A stretch of DNA of 64,000 bases from Pyxicephalus adspersus (lineage: Eukaryota; Chordata; Amphibia; Anura; Pyxicephalidae), in contig NC_092860.1 in NCBI RefSeq assembly GCF_032062135.1, positions 124,671,935 through 124,735,934 of the forward strand. The letters run 5' to 3'. Below, piece by piece: positions 38,540 to 51,189 of the stretch (the stretch's first letter is position 1; each line of letters starts with the position of its first letter). The position numbers and the translations under genes are program-made. The notes beneath the pieces are model-generated. The model did not search any database. It was not told the DNA's origin and was given only the letters and a program-made list of their open reading frames with translations.

Positions 38540-39560
38540 TAATGACCTATGCTCACTACAACTCTATTCCAGACTTTATTCCCTCATCCTCAGCTCACCT
38601 CAAGTTATTATTCCTGCCCTTACCTCTTCTCTACAATCTCTCGCCTAAATCATCATTCAAACCAACAATTTTCTCTCTACTACTCAAAAAACCTTCCTTT
38701 GACCCCAAAGCATGCTATTACTATCATCCTGTCCTCCTTTTTCCTCTTCATTTATTTCTTAGTTTGATCCACTTTAGTCTGGTTTCCAGCCCCACCCTTT
38801 CAATGAAATGGTACCAAAAGCTTTGGTTCATTGATCTCTTCTCTACTCCACCTACATGACCTTGGACAATAATTAGGTTTTTTGGATATCAGTACCACCT
38901 CTGTGTAGACAACAACCAACTCTCCTAAAGGCTCTGATTTATTAAAGCTCTCCAAGAGTAGAGAGGATACACCTTTATCAATGAACCTGGGTGATCCAAT
39001 AAAACATAGAATGGATCTAGTTCTGGAATAAAAGCATTTGCTAACAACAAGCAAATGACTTTAACAAATCAATTACAGGTTTGCTGAAATACCCAGGTTC
39101 ACTGATGGAAGTTTATCTTCTCCAGCCTTGAACAGCTTTAATAAATCAGGACCAAAAAGTCACAAATACTTCCCGCCCCTGACTGCTCAAATATACTCTC
39201 ATATTCCTTACTGTTGGTAATCTGTTTAGTCATTTTTGTCTTCCTTCCTCAAGTCATAACACCCCAATAACATCAACCTCTGTGGCGTACAAAGTAGCAA
39301 ACTGGCATCTTACCAATCCCCAAGGAACATTCTTTATGCACTTTTGCTAGCACTTCTTCTGATGTCTCTCTACCACTCCTACTCTGGATAATAACTTCCA
39401 GAATCCAGGATAAAAGTGTAAACTACTCTCCATACATTTCCTCCCTAATTCCAAATATTATCCTATTTGCCATCTAACCTTGCACACAAAACTCTCAAAT
39501 GCTCCATCTTGATCACCTCCCTGCACTATAAAATCTAACCACAGCTTGTATGCTTTAAGC
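38540..39560 (+). pseudogene. L2-like LINE relic (reverse transcriptase), interrupted by a MITE
   Basis: Across changing plus-strand frames, motifs of an L2-clade reverse transcriptase appear in the right order. LLKKPSFDP (about 38680) resembles the family's 'LLKKPSLDP', SGFQPHPFNE (about 38778) resembles 'SGFRPHHSTE', and YQYHL (about 38888) followed by CVDN stands where the catalytic YADD box belongs. The box is degenerate, and stops and frame changes abound, so the copy is dead. A fold-back MITE at 38929-39153 splits it. The pyrimidine-rich sequence after the MITE to roughly 39560 probably belongs to the same relic; that end is a guess. Confidence 0.72.
38929..39153. mobile_element. Fold-back MITE, family A copy 6, nested in the L2-like relic
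   Basis: Begins aggctctgatttattaaagc and ends gctttaataaatcaggacca, with arms tatcaatgaacctgggtgat and tacccaggttcactgatgga. It belongs to the 'tcaatgaacct' subfamily, like copies 1 and 4. Confidence 0.88.
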
Positions 39561-40016
39561 CTCGAAATGTTCAAGTGTACCTTTGTACCTTTTAGGAGCT
39601 TTCAGTTTGACATAATAATTAACTTGAGATGTGAGTATTTCCCCCTACACCAGTTATCAAAAAAACTGTTGTATCCACTGCTCTAGCTTTCAACCACCTT
39701 CTTGATTGTAAGGTCAACCACCCAAAATTGTTTCTGTGTTTGCTGTAATAGTTCCAACAAAGCACATAATGGTATTGTAAAATATTTTCGTATGTATGTA
39801 TTTACCTATGTCACTAGACCTTTCCATCCTATATGTATAAAGTAAATGTATTATTTGCCAATATTGACTGTATTGTACTTTGTACAGCTCTATTAAATAT
39901 TGGAAATTTTTAATTAAAAAGTAATAGCAATCAAAAATAATTTTTGGTCATTTTAGGTGTGAATCTTATTAACTTCTGTACAGATTGTATATTTCATTAA
40001 AAAATGTTTAGATTTA

Positions 40017-40363
<347 letters not shown>

Positions 40364-42197
40364 TTGTTTATAAAAGAATGTTACAGATATATTTATATTG
40401 CTATACATAATAGCATTATAATATACATATGACATAAATTACACTCCAATCACTCCTGAGGTTGATGCTAATGTAAATGCTTAAATTCTAGCTTCAAAGT
40501 CAAAAGAAAATGTGTATTGTAAAAGTTAATAGTAAATTTATTACAAAACCCATTACACTGTATATTGATATGCCATATCACTTTCTACTCTGCTTAGGTG
40601 TAATTCTATACATTTGCACTGAATGTACCTTCAAGATTACATGCTTTATGTTGCATATAAAAACTTTGGCTGATCTGCAAAACATTTCAACATGCCAAGA
40701 AGAAATCTAATACACTTTTTAATCTTTCCAAAAATGTAATTTATTTTCCATTCTAGCACTTAAATCCAAATGGGGATTTAAGAACAATGGCTTAAAGCAG
40801 ACACTTTCAGTGCAACTCTGTTGAATCCACTCCAGTGGGTGTCTGGAAGGTCTGCACCATCTGCTCAGAATAATTAGATGATTTTGCTATCTATCACCAC
40901 AATTTTCCCTCTGTGCTTATCCACCAGCTCTCTCTTCAGTGACAATATTGTACGATTTAATGGCACCACTTTTCATTCATGCACATGATAAAATGAACAG
41001 AAAACTGGAGGTCTAGTTTTATTGAGAAGTAAAAGCGAGGTGGTAAAAATAACTCAAGAATATATATCAAGAGTTAAATGAGTAACATAAAATCTTTTTG
41101 TAGAATGTTTTCTAGTCTACTGTGTCCAGCATTCTGTCCTTAGTTGTGGTCTCATCATGTAAAACAATAATCTATTTTATATGTCATTACTAGGGATGAG
41201 CATACTAGATAAAGACAGTGAATGAAGGCGGACAACTCTGATAAGTACACTTCAGATCCAGGGACAGAGAAGTGTTTTTTCATTTCTATTCTATATAACT
41301 GGGTAACTCTACCAGCTGCACAAATTACAGAGGATTAATCAGACGGGCCTGCTTTTTATTTTTGTTTATTTTCATTCTTTTTAGTTTTAATTAAGGGAAG
41401 AAGTGCTTCCATTCTTTAAAAAGATTCATGGCATAGAAAAAATGGCTGAGTAGCACTCTGTCTATATTTACACTGAAGCTTCCAATCCCTAATATATCTA
41501 AATCTGGAGGATCGGTGATGTTTCTATCTATAACATAATCCTATTTTAATTCAGGAGCCTTTAGATTTATATTAAATTAATAGATCATGTAATGCTTGGT
41601 TGGCTCTTTTAGACAGCACCAAAAGTTAATTTAATTCTTAAAGTGCATGCAAACTCTTTTTGATTTTTTTCATTTAATTTTGAATAGAGTATAAAAGCGT
41701 TAAAGACTCTGCTGGGTTTTTAATTCCTTTTTATGTCCTTTTGGGGATATTTCCTCACTCTTTCTGACCTGAACATGTAACAGTAAATGGAAAAAAATCT
41801 CCCCATTTTTTCACATGGTAAAAATGGTTAACAAGATAAATAAAGAGAATGAATCTCCCTAGCAGGGACACATACACAACACGTATCAGATGTTCTCACT
41901 TATCCTCATTCTATAGAATATAAAAGTTGAGCCTGTATATATACTTGTAAAGATATTGATTTTTATCTCTGTGTCTGTAACTATATTATAGTTTATATAT
42001 GTTATACTGCAGGGTACTACAACTAACCATTCTCCATGTTAGGGGTAGCTGATTTCTCAGATAGCTGCAGTGTCAATTGACATAGATAAAAACCTACTCA
42101 TATACAGCTTTCCATGGGAATTTATGGACAAGCTAATAAGTAACACCTTTTCTATATAAATCAACTTTTAATAGTATGGCATTATTACCTATATACC

Positions 42198-42223
42198 TAA
42201 TATATATATATATATATATATAA
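42198..42223. repeat. TA microsatellite
   Basis: Uninterrupted TA repeat. Confidence 0.93.
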
Positions 42224-43838
42224 TGCCAAAAAAACAAACAAATAAAAGCAGCCCTATTCTTTTTCTCTGTGTGCCCTCAAAGCTGACATTTACAAAGCTT
42301 AGGTGGCTGTTTTGTGGCATCATCTCATGCTGAATGCTGATAGATGTTATTTATGCTATGGTGTGGAGATTATTGGATTAAAAGGCATGGATGGGACTCC
42401 AGCAGAACAAGCTCCTAATCAAAGCCGAGTAAATTCCTTCACAAATTTTTTACTGTAAGCTTAGGCCAACAGGTGTTTTCTGTAACTTCCCAATTATTTT
42501 ATTCCTCCTTACAAAAAATGTCATATAAATTCTGAGTTCTTCAGAAATCATGCCATGGCCAATAGCATAGTTTTTTAAACAATTTGAACAATTAGCATTT
42601 GAAATCTTACATATAGTTATATACGTAATGATTCTACAGTGGACTATACATAGATTATCACCCATAGGCAAATATAATTGAATATAGGTAGTTAAGATTT
42701 ACTGACCTAGGCAACATCTCCACCTTGATTTCTAAAGATCAGGTGCTCACAGATTTGCCTTTTTTTTATTAATTTCCTATAGTTAAAAATATACAGCAAC
42801 TAACATAATTAAGAGGCAGTGAAGAAAGATCAAAACTAACGCTCATACGGAAAAGGGAAAAACCCTTACAGGGACATATTTGCTGGAGGAATAGCAAATA
42901 TGTTTTGCAAATAAGTTACTGTTAAGTTGGCTGCAGTCATCTAAGCATGTGCAATGCAAAATCCTATTATTCTCTCTATTATTCCCACACAAAGCGAATT
43001 CATGTACGTGAGCACTCTTTTTGCTTGGTATTCTTCTTTAGTAAAGCTTCCCTTTTTAAATTTACGGTAACACGCTTTTGTTTAAGATGATAGTTATTAT
43101 TTAATGTACATTTGTAACTTTCAATCAAAATACAGTAGAGATAAATAGATAGATGTGCACATCACAAAATTGTGATGTTTATAAATTGCGCGAGTCTGGC
43201 CTTTGAGATGCTGCTTTATTATGAAAAAGTAAAAGTGACTAGAATAAAAATATGCAGGATATAAAGAGAGGCGACTGTCTGAAGTGCAAACCGCAAGATA
43301 ACAAAGCTGAAAAGGTTACAAGGGGCTGTATGTGATGCAGAAAGAAAGAAGAATAAGGGGTGGAAAAGCAAACTTTCATCCTACATAGCACTCTTCTTCT
43401 CATCTGAAACAGAAATCAATTATTTTCTTCTTTAGTGAGCTTGACCATGTCCATGTCAGTACAATTAATGTAAAATGTAATAATATGATTTACTGATAGT
43501 AAATCTAAAGAATAAGAATATAAATAATAATAGTATGAAGCTTTGTAGATTTAGCAGCAAAAGCAGACAGAAATGCTGTATATCTCATTTGTAGACACAA
43601 AATTAAATTACAAAGAAAGGTTTAGTAAAATATTATTAACATTATTAATAGTTTTATTATAAATAATAGTACGGTTCTTATTTGTAACAGCCCATATCAA
43701 CCACAGAACACTTCCCAATAAAAGCAACTGATAAAACATCATACATCTATTGAATTAATTGATCTAGCCTGTAAACTGTTATGCCAGGCCATGCATTTAT
43801 TTACCTGGCAGAATGAATAACCACCATGACGTACATTT

Positions 43839-44000
43839 TCCTACTAGGGATGAGCGAGTGAGATTTGTAAATTGGATCTCGCTGGGAATCAGGCCTTTCT
43901 CCTTTACCCAACATATAAGCGAGAACGGCCTTGTGAATTCGGACGTTGAATTTAAATTTTTCAGGACCTGCAAGAGCAATTAGGGCAGCGGAGCTGTACT
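43839..44000. mobile_element. Possible dispersed repeat starting 'ctagggatgagc'
   Basis: The start motif recurs at about 41190 and, in part, near 5134. The following sequence (gagatttgtaaattggatct, aagcgagaacggccttgtg) is unlike the surrounding AT-rich DNA. No second end was identified. Confidence 0.35.
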
Positions 44001-45109
44001 TTATTTGAAAAAAAAAAACTAAGTTTGCAATATCATTTGTGGTTTTCAATACATTGTGGTCTATTGAGCAATCTTTTAAATTTAATGTATTTACATAAAA
44101 GATTTTGCACCTGGAGTTCAGCTTCGAAATGGGATTGCCTTCCTATTGATTACCTATGATTTAAGATGTAGCTGTCATATAAGGTTTTCTAAATACTACC
44201 AATAATACCTAAAAATACTACACAATAACAATCTAGAATGCCAAAAAAACTAAATGTAATTTTCATTATATTAAACCATCAAAAAGCTAACAAAAAATTC
44301 AAATTTAATAAATTATCTTTTATTACCAGATTTTATTATAATCATGTTAAGCCTGAGCCATGTCGACAAGATGTAGCCAAGGACTATATGACAGGAAAAA
44401 GCATCTGTTCTCACCTTCCCAAATAGAAAGCTCTTTTCTCACAAGGGTGGTAAAAACTGTTCCTATTCCTTTGAGTTTACTATGGCAAGCAATATTTAAC
44501 ACAGCATGAATGATTAATGGACGGTCTACACTGAATGATAGAAACCTTGTCATGAAATGCCCAATCCCTTGTGGCAAAAGAGGAAATTAAAGTTTAATCT
44601 GCCTTGCCTTCTCTTAACTGACATGATAGAATATAAATTCTAGCCATGTACGAGGTCAGGAATTGGGAATAAGCCAACCTTTAAGAAATCCTAAATACAC
44701 AAAAAGCCTAATGCTACCAAAGTGAGTTTCCTGAAATGCCAAGCAAAGATTGCTTACTTAACTTTTTATAGACTTGCTTAGATAATCCTATTTTTGGTAT
44801 TTACATCTAGCAGGTCCCCATATGAGCCAGTTTATGTCTGATGTATTCTTTGAGATTTCTATCTCCTAGAAAGGTTTTCAGAAATATAGTATGTCATGAA
44901 AAAAGCATTAACCGTGCCAGTAACCGCAAGCCAGGGAAGCTTTCCTATTGGGATATTTATGGGAATAACGTCGAAGAGGTATGCTGCTAACAATACCTAT
45001 ATGGCTTAAAGAAAGAACTTCAATTAACAAAAGACGAATGTGTGTATTGAATATTTTCATTGTTGTCCATTAAGCTGCATAAAAAGACCCTGTGTAAACT
45101 GCCTGGGCA

Positions 45110-45875
45110 CACAAACCACAGCCAACTCCAAGAATCCTTTTATCAAGCTTTATTGTTGGCATAAAACAAGACAAGGGTATTCAGAGATGACCAGTCCGAT
45201 AGGCGTGGTACAGAAGGGTAAAGCAGAAGCTGGTCAGGAACAATCTGAGGTCAGGGCAGGCAGCAGACAAGAGTGGTCACAAACAATCCAAGGTCAGGGC
45301 AGGCAGAGTTCAGGCAGAATCCGGTATCAGACCGAGTTGCTATTGGTAATGACAACAGGTTAATTTGAATCAACACAGAGAACGCACCCAAGCACACTGT
45401 ACCCACAGAGGCTTATAGCAGGCAATGGTGTCCTTAAATGGCCAGAGTGCCCAATGACCTTGCGCCACCTGGCACCATTTGATTGGAGGATAACTGAATC
45501 CCCTGAATCGGCCACAGGGAATTCAAACTATGTCCCGCCCTGCCGTGAGGCAGCCGGGGGGTACAAGAGGCACGCGTGGTAGCGTGCGCATCTCTTCCCA
45601 CAGCACCCCTGGGACATGCCCTACTTTGCACATCCACAGGAGTGCTGAGAACAGGACTTTCTCTAATCATGTCCATAGGGATGCTGGGGATGCCGCCTGG
45701 CCGAACAGTAGTTTGGCTAGAACGCATCCCTCCGCCTTTAGGGAGAGACACTCTGCGAGCAGGGCAGCAGCCTCGGCCATGCTGCCTGCTGCAGCGGCGT
45801 CTCCCTCTGCGGCTGTGATCCCCAGGGACGCCGCAGGCTTGTTGGACAGGAAAGTTACTTACACCCTGCTTTTTT
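45110..45875. mobile_element. GC-rich LTR-like repeat block
   Basis: From cacagccaactccaagaatc to acaggaaagttacttacacc the sequence is sharply more GC- and CpG-rich than everything around it. It contains repeated aggtcagggcaggcag words (45250-45312), in the style of frog Gypsy LTR sequences I recall. Overlapping open frames (45434-45991 minus, 45530-45895 plus) are explained by GC-rich composition and show no transposon protein motif. Ends and a paired LTR were not found. Confidence 0.45.
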
Positions 45876-47270
45876 ATTTTTGCTTTGGTACATAATATCA
45901 TTACCAGTGACTGGATCTCCCTTTTTCCTCCCCAAAACACCTTAAACTTCCGTCCTCTTACAGATCTATGCCATTGCCCAATACTGATCACACATCAATA
46001 GCTAATATTATGTCTGATTGCTTCCACCCTATCCTACTATCCCTACTATCTTAGCATCAGTTGGGCTTATTATGTACTAAACTTGGCTCTTGACCCTTTG
46101 TTGTTGTTACTTGCAGGAACTCCTCAATTTTCAGGAATATGTGGAAGGGCTCAAGACCTACTCACAACAGGCTGCTTGTAGAAAACTACAGAATGGAGGA
46201 GGATACAAGACCAGTTTCCCTATGCAAGGAGAGAGAACAGCATTGACTGGCCTACATAACAGGAAGCTCCTGCAAGAATGCAAAGTTTTACAATGGATTA
46301 CTGCACATAACTGAAAGAAATATACAAAGCACCCAATATTCAATTAAGAATACACATTCCTCATGTATTTAGACAATATGTGCTTAAGATTCAATTTTAA
46401 TCATTCCTTACACTATTTAAAACCAAAAAGAAAGTGTTGGCTTTACAAACATTTAACTAGTAAAATAAAAACCTATGTTAGATACGAGCTGTCAAATAGG
46501 GTCATATGCCAGAGGAAAATGGCACATTTGTGTAGTTGGCAATCACAAATGCAGATTGTAGTAAACAATCATAATTTACTAATGAGCAAAGATTTTCTAC
46601 TTGAGATTGGAAAGAAAATTTTATTTGGTACCTTTACAGCTTTTATCGCTCTTAAATCATGTAGAAAAAAAACATAAAAGCTGGCTTTGAAGAGGACTTT
46701 AATTTTAGTTTATTAAACCATTGGGTAACTACACTGTTGTATTTTCACAGTGAAAAGAACAGCACTGTTACCATGCTGAAAATAAACGTCAACAGTAAGA
46801 ATATGTTACTGTCAGATAAACTATATAAGCTGTTTCAATATTATTTACAGACTGCGTGATGTGAGTCTTTTTCTGTCTTTGATGGAAGTTCTACTGTACT
46901 TTAGGCACATATGCAGTGTTTCCTGGGTAGTGTTAGGGTTTCAATAACACAGCTCAACAAAATAAAAATGTCTTCACTTGCCAAAGATTTTTCAATATAT
47001 TTAGTGTATTTTAGGTCTGCTTCATCGAGAAATTACATCAGTTTCATTGAATTGACTCCAGTTCTTGAGATACAGGAATTCGGAATACATGTTTTTACCA
47101 ACAACAAATGTTAACACAGCATATTATTATCAATCTTTATTTACACCGATGTTTTGCATTTTATATATTAAATGTAGAAATATTTTCATGAAACTTTCAT
47201 TTGCTTTCTTTTTATTCATACATTTTCTTTTTTTACAGAAATATGAGCTATTCAAGAAGTTGTTTAAATC

Positions 47271-47425
47271 AGTGGTGGCCAATCGGTAGTCTGCAAAAAT
47301 TTTTAGGGGTCTGCAGCTCTGGCTCGCGCACCTCTGAGCAGGGTCAGAAAAAGGACCACACTGGGGGGGACGCACCGGCCAGAGCCGCGGAAGATGTCCC
47401 TGTACAAGTCCCCGGCTTACAGACT
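47271..47425 (+). mobile_element. hAT-like MITE, left end
   Basis: Starts cagtggtggccaatcggtag, which fits the hAT terminal consensus (CAGNGGTNNCCAA), and continues through tctgcaaaaatttttagggg into a GC-rich body (ctctggctcgcgcacctc). The right terminus is not clear, so the end is approximate. Confidence 0.55.
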
Positions 47426-49288
47426 ACTGCTGAAGCCTTCAACGTGATTGTCCTGATCATCAGTATAAAAGGAAATTATACAGAGTTCTCCAATTACTTC
47501 TTTGTGAGTAGTTCTGTAAATATACTGAATACAGAATATATTGACATTAAGTATTTCATTAAGTAATTTTGTATATGTAGGCATATCTAGTTTAATTTTG
47601 CTTAATTTTCATGTTCCATTAGTTTTCTATAGGGTTATTATTGAGGTCATTATTTCAAAAACTAGAGCCAATCTAGCAAAAATATTACCATATTTGGAAT
47701 CTGTGCATCAAACATAACCTAAAATGATTTTATTCTGTTAGGCAAGAAAATGTTTGTTGACCAATTTAATTATTGAACATCACTGCTAACAGTTCGTTTT
47801 TTGACGCAAATATGCATCAATGTTCTTTGTATATTACATTGTGATAACCTTGGAATACGTATGAGGTTTGACTTTTATCTGCTTTCATATTACAGATTCC
47901 AGTGCTGTCAAAATGCCATTTAGAAGTCAGTTTATACTTGGTCACATCATTAGATGGCACTGTGTCCTCATGTAAAATGTAAACAAACTTGCCCTCGTAG
48001 ATGAGGGCACAGTGGCACCTTATGGTGGCTAACAATAATGCACAAAAGATCACTTAAGAGGAAGTAACCCTTCATAACCAACTGAAATGTACAAAATACT
48101 TTAACCTATGGAAAGAGGGAAAATATACAGACTGACCTCATGTGATTTTGAATTAGTTTTCCTGTTAAATATACGTTTTTAAAATAGCACACCATGTCCC
48201 TTTTAATTCACTATATTTTTTGGCATTTCTATTGATTATTGTTTTGAATGTTAGCAGTGATGGCTGCGTTTTAAGTCCTAGGTTAGTCAAAGATGTTTCT
48301 GTATCTTCAGGTAAAAATAATTACTTTGGTTTACTTTAACATTGGTTAATATTTGAGTATATACAGCTTTTCAAAAAAAACAGCAGCAATTCCTATTAGC
48401 CTTGAAACCTTGGTGACTCTGACAGTCACACTAAGGGTGTCAAGGCAACAGTGAAAGCAGTATAATACCTGAGCCATTAGGGAAGCTAAACTAATCACAA
48501 AAGCAATGAGATTCAGATTATAGCCAGATTCATAAAATTTGGATTTTAGATTTTGGAATCAATTCTAAGTTTATTTAAAAAATGATGGGCCTATTTAGTT
48601 AGGTATTTCCAGCACTTTCTTTACAGCCTTACAGAACTAAAATACAAAATGACAGTAATTTCTATAACATTACAGAGTAATATCTCGGACCCTGCAGTAA
48701 TCTTGCAAAAGTGAAAGGAGTCACGCAGACAGCCTTAGCTAACAGACAAAGGTGCATTCACTTCAGGTTCACAGCAAGAAGTTTATAAACAATCACAACT
48801 CCAGGAGTTCATATATAGCGTGAAAGCCAAACAATACTTCTACAGGCTAGCAGCTTGTTGTTTCCACTGAAATTCCAAAAGTGACTACATCGCTGACGTG
48901 TTTTTTTATAACCCATATTTGCAAAACATAAACTCTCTGCTCATACTCTATTCCCAACTCTACAGTAATTATAGAGATTGAAATGCAATTCTGGTGACAT
49001 GCTTTCCAGTCTGACACAAATAAATGTCAATGTGCCCCATAATTCAATCTGAACTAAATATTGCAGTTCATTTTAATTACTTTTCAGTCATATTTAAATA
49101 ATATATTATTGTTTTCTAACATGAGTGATTATAATGAAATTGCTTAGCCTTTGGAAATTTATAATTTGATTTATATCCTTTTTTTGCTTCATTGTTTTAT
49201 TTGCAGAAAATATTTTGCAGATAAACAATTAATACAGGACTATTTCATGACAGAATGCTTGAAAAGGAAGTTGAGTTTTCTTTTAAGA
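47426..49288. other. Intronic stretch, no recognised gene
   Basis: AT-rich sequence. A 78-codon minus-strand frame (47817-48053) has a more protein-like composition than most but matches no family I know. Confidence 0.4.
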
Positions 49289-50065
49289 AAGCCTAGCACT
49301 AAATGTGTACTTATTCTCTTGCCCTGTAAATTTAAAGCCAACAGTGTCATTCAAAGAAGATGGAACATTGTGTACATTCCTGTAGTGAAATACAATGTTC
49401 TTGTTATGTCAAAACACCCTGATAGGTGGATACCAGTCTGGAGAAATGGGCATTCATACGCATTTTGCATTTGCATACAGACCACCCTAGGTAATGCTCA
49501 GTCTCCATGATTGAAAGCAGTGAAATTCACTAAATATTGGGCAGACAGGGGACAGGGACAGTGAGAATGGGAAATAAACAGCTACTGTACATAGGTGTTT
49601 CTTGACCTTTTTAACACAGGGAACCCCTTGAAATAACTTTCAGGTCTCCAGAAAGCTCCTACTATAGTTTAAAACAAAGAAAAAAGAGGGGGTGACAAAA
49701 ATGCCAAGTCTTGGCAGTGCCAACAATTAACAAAGCATAACTGGTCCAATATATATATAATATATATGTATGCAACGTGAGTTACACCTGGAACCAGTAG
49801 CATTGTAGAATAATATCACAATTTTTATTGGTTTACACAGTTTCCATATTTTGAAGCAATATATATGAAAGGCAGGAGACAGTGAGGCTGGGGAGGAAAC
49901 AGCGAAATTTCTCTTTCTATTTAAACATAAGGAACCTCTTGAAGTAATTTTCCACAGAACCCTGGTTGGGAAACACTTAGCTACATAATGCTGGCTGTCC
50001 TCCAGTCCAGAAATGAGACATCTGACTTACTGCAAGGCATATTGCACACGAGAGAAGCTCAAATT
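49289..50065. repeat. Direct duplication, left copy (777 bp)
   Basis: From aagcctagcactaaatgtgt to gagaagctcaaatt, this block recurs at 50203-50972 in the same orientation. It includes about 300 bp of non-repetitive-looking sequence and a complete hAT-type element. Confidence 0.95.
49592..49979. mobile_element. hAT-type nonautonomous element (left duplicate)
   Basis: Left end ggtgtttcttgacctttt with acacagggaaccccttgaaa. Right end acagaaccctggttgggaaa plus cactt, the inverted counterpart. This matches the widespread hAT terminal type (cagtgtttctcaacc). Possible 8-bp target duplications (ctactgta / ctacataa) are too diverged to rely on. Confidence 0.65.
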
Positions 50066-50202
50066 TAATAAAAAGGCTGCTATGGCCAGTTATATCCAAG
50101 ACAGATCTCTGTGTAGTCATTAAAGGGTCTTTGGGTAACGGGACGATCTGGTTGGCTGGCTGGCAGAGGTAAGACGACTTTGTTATCCCCCTTTACACTT
50201 GT

Positions 50203-50972
50203 CAAGCCTAACACTAAATGTGTACTTATTCTCTTGCCCTGTAAATTTAAAGCCAACAGTGTCATTCATAGAAGATGGAACATTGTGTACATTCCTGTAG
50301 TGAAATACAATGTTCTTGTAATGTCAAAACACCCAGATAGGTGGATACCAGTCCGGAGAAATGGGCATTCATACACATTTTGCATCTGCATACAGACCAC
50401 CCTAGGTAGTGCTCAGTCTCCATGATTGAAAGCAGTGGCATTCACTAAATATTGGGCAGACAGGGGACAGGGACAGTGAGAATGGGAAATAAACAGCTAC
50501 TGTACATAAGTGTTTCTTGACCTTTTTAACACAGGGAACCCCTTGAAATAACTTTCAGGTCTCCAGAAAGCTCCTAGTATAGTTTAAAACAAAGGAAAAA
50601 GAGGGGGTGACAAAAATGCCAAGTCTTGGCAGTGCCAACAATTAACAAAGCATAACTGGTCCAATATATATATAATATATATGTATGCAACGTGAGTTAC
50701 ACCTGGAACCAGTAGCATAATATCACAAGTGTTATTGGTTTACACAGTTTCCATATTTTGAAGCAATATATAAGAAAGGCAGGAGACAGTGAGGCTGGGG
50801 AGGAAACAGCGAAATTTTTCTTTCTATTTAAACATAGGGAACCTCTTGAAGTAATTTTCCACAGAACCCTGGTTGGGAAACACTTAGCTACATAATGCTG
50901 GCTGTCCTCCAGTCCAGAAATGAGACATCTGACTTACTGCAAGGCATAATGCACACGAGAGAAGCTCAAATT
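50203..50972. repeat. Direct duplication, right copy (770 bp)
   Basis: About 97% identical by eye to the left copy over the parts compared. Indels include loss of about 8 bp after ccagtagcat. The two copies are separated by about 137 bp. The open frames at 49151-49510 and 50180-50425 share a C-terminal half only because of this duplication. Confidence 0.95.
50505..50890. mobile_element. hAT-type nonautonomous element (right duplicate)
   Basis: Same element as at 49.6 kb, carried along by the duplication: agtgtttcttgacctttt at the left, accctggttgggaaacactt at the right. It is not an independent insertion. Confidence 0.65.
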
Positions 50973-51112
50973 GTGCAGTAACACCAGTGAGAAATTTTAG
51001 TCAGCAAAACAGCCGAAACATCTGTTCTGAGAGTGTTTGAGAGTCACAAATTGCTCATAGCGCCCAATGGAGGAACCCTAGGTTTCCACAGAACCCTTGT
51101 TGAGAAACACTG
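50973..51112. mobile_element. hAT-type relic, right terminus preserved
   Basis: Contains gagagtcacaaattgctcat, as at 34.1 kb, and ends cagaacccttgttgagaaac plus actg, the reverse complement of a cagtgtttctcaac terminus. Confidence 0.6.
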
Positions 51113-51189
51113 TTTTAGTGGGATTATTAGACAGGACTTATTGGAAATGCCTTTACATATAAAAAGATTTATGTATTACATACTTCTCC

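Larger units (their letters stand above)
40364..45099. other. Intronic stretch, no recognised gene
   Basis: AT-rich upstream intron. It holds a TA microsatellite at 42.2 kb and two patches starting tactagggatgagc (about 41190 and 43840) that may be edges of a dispersed repeat. The 43840-44000 patch is slightly GC-richer. Confidence 0.45.

Noticed and set aside
38542..38859. Possible host gene on the plus strand (105-codon frame)
   Set aside because: Its better-matching parts correspond to L2-type LINE reverse transcriptase in shifting frames, so it is a retrotransposon relic.
45434..45991. Longest open frame in the window (185 codons, minus strand)
   Set aside because: It lies in a GC-rich repeat-like block where stop codons are rare in several frames, plus-strand frames overlap it, and no domain or family motif is visible.
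49151..50425. Two open frames sharing a long identical C-terminal half, apparently a gene pair
   Set aside because: The shared part is explained by the 0.77-kb DNA duplication. Neither frame has a recognisable domain, and their N-terminal halves are unrelated intron sequence.
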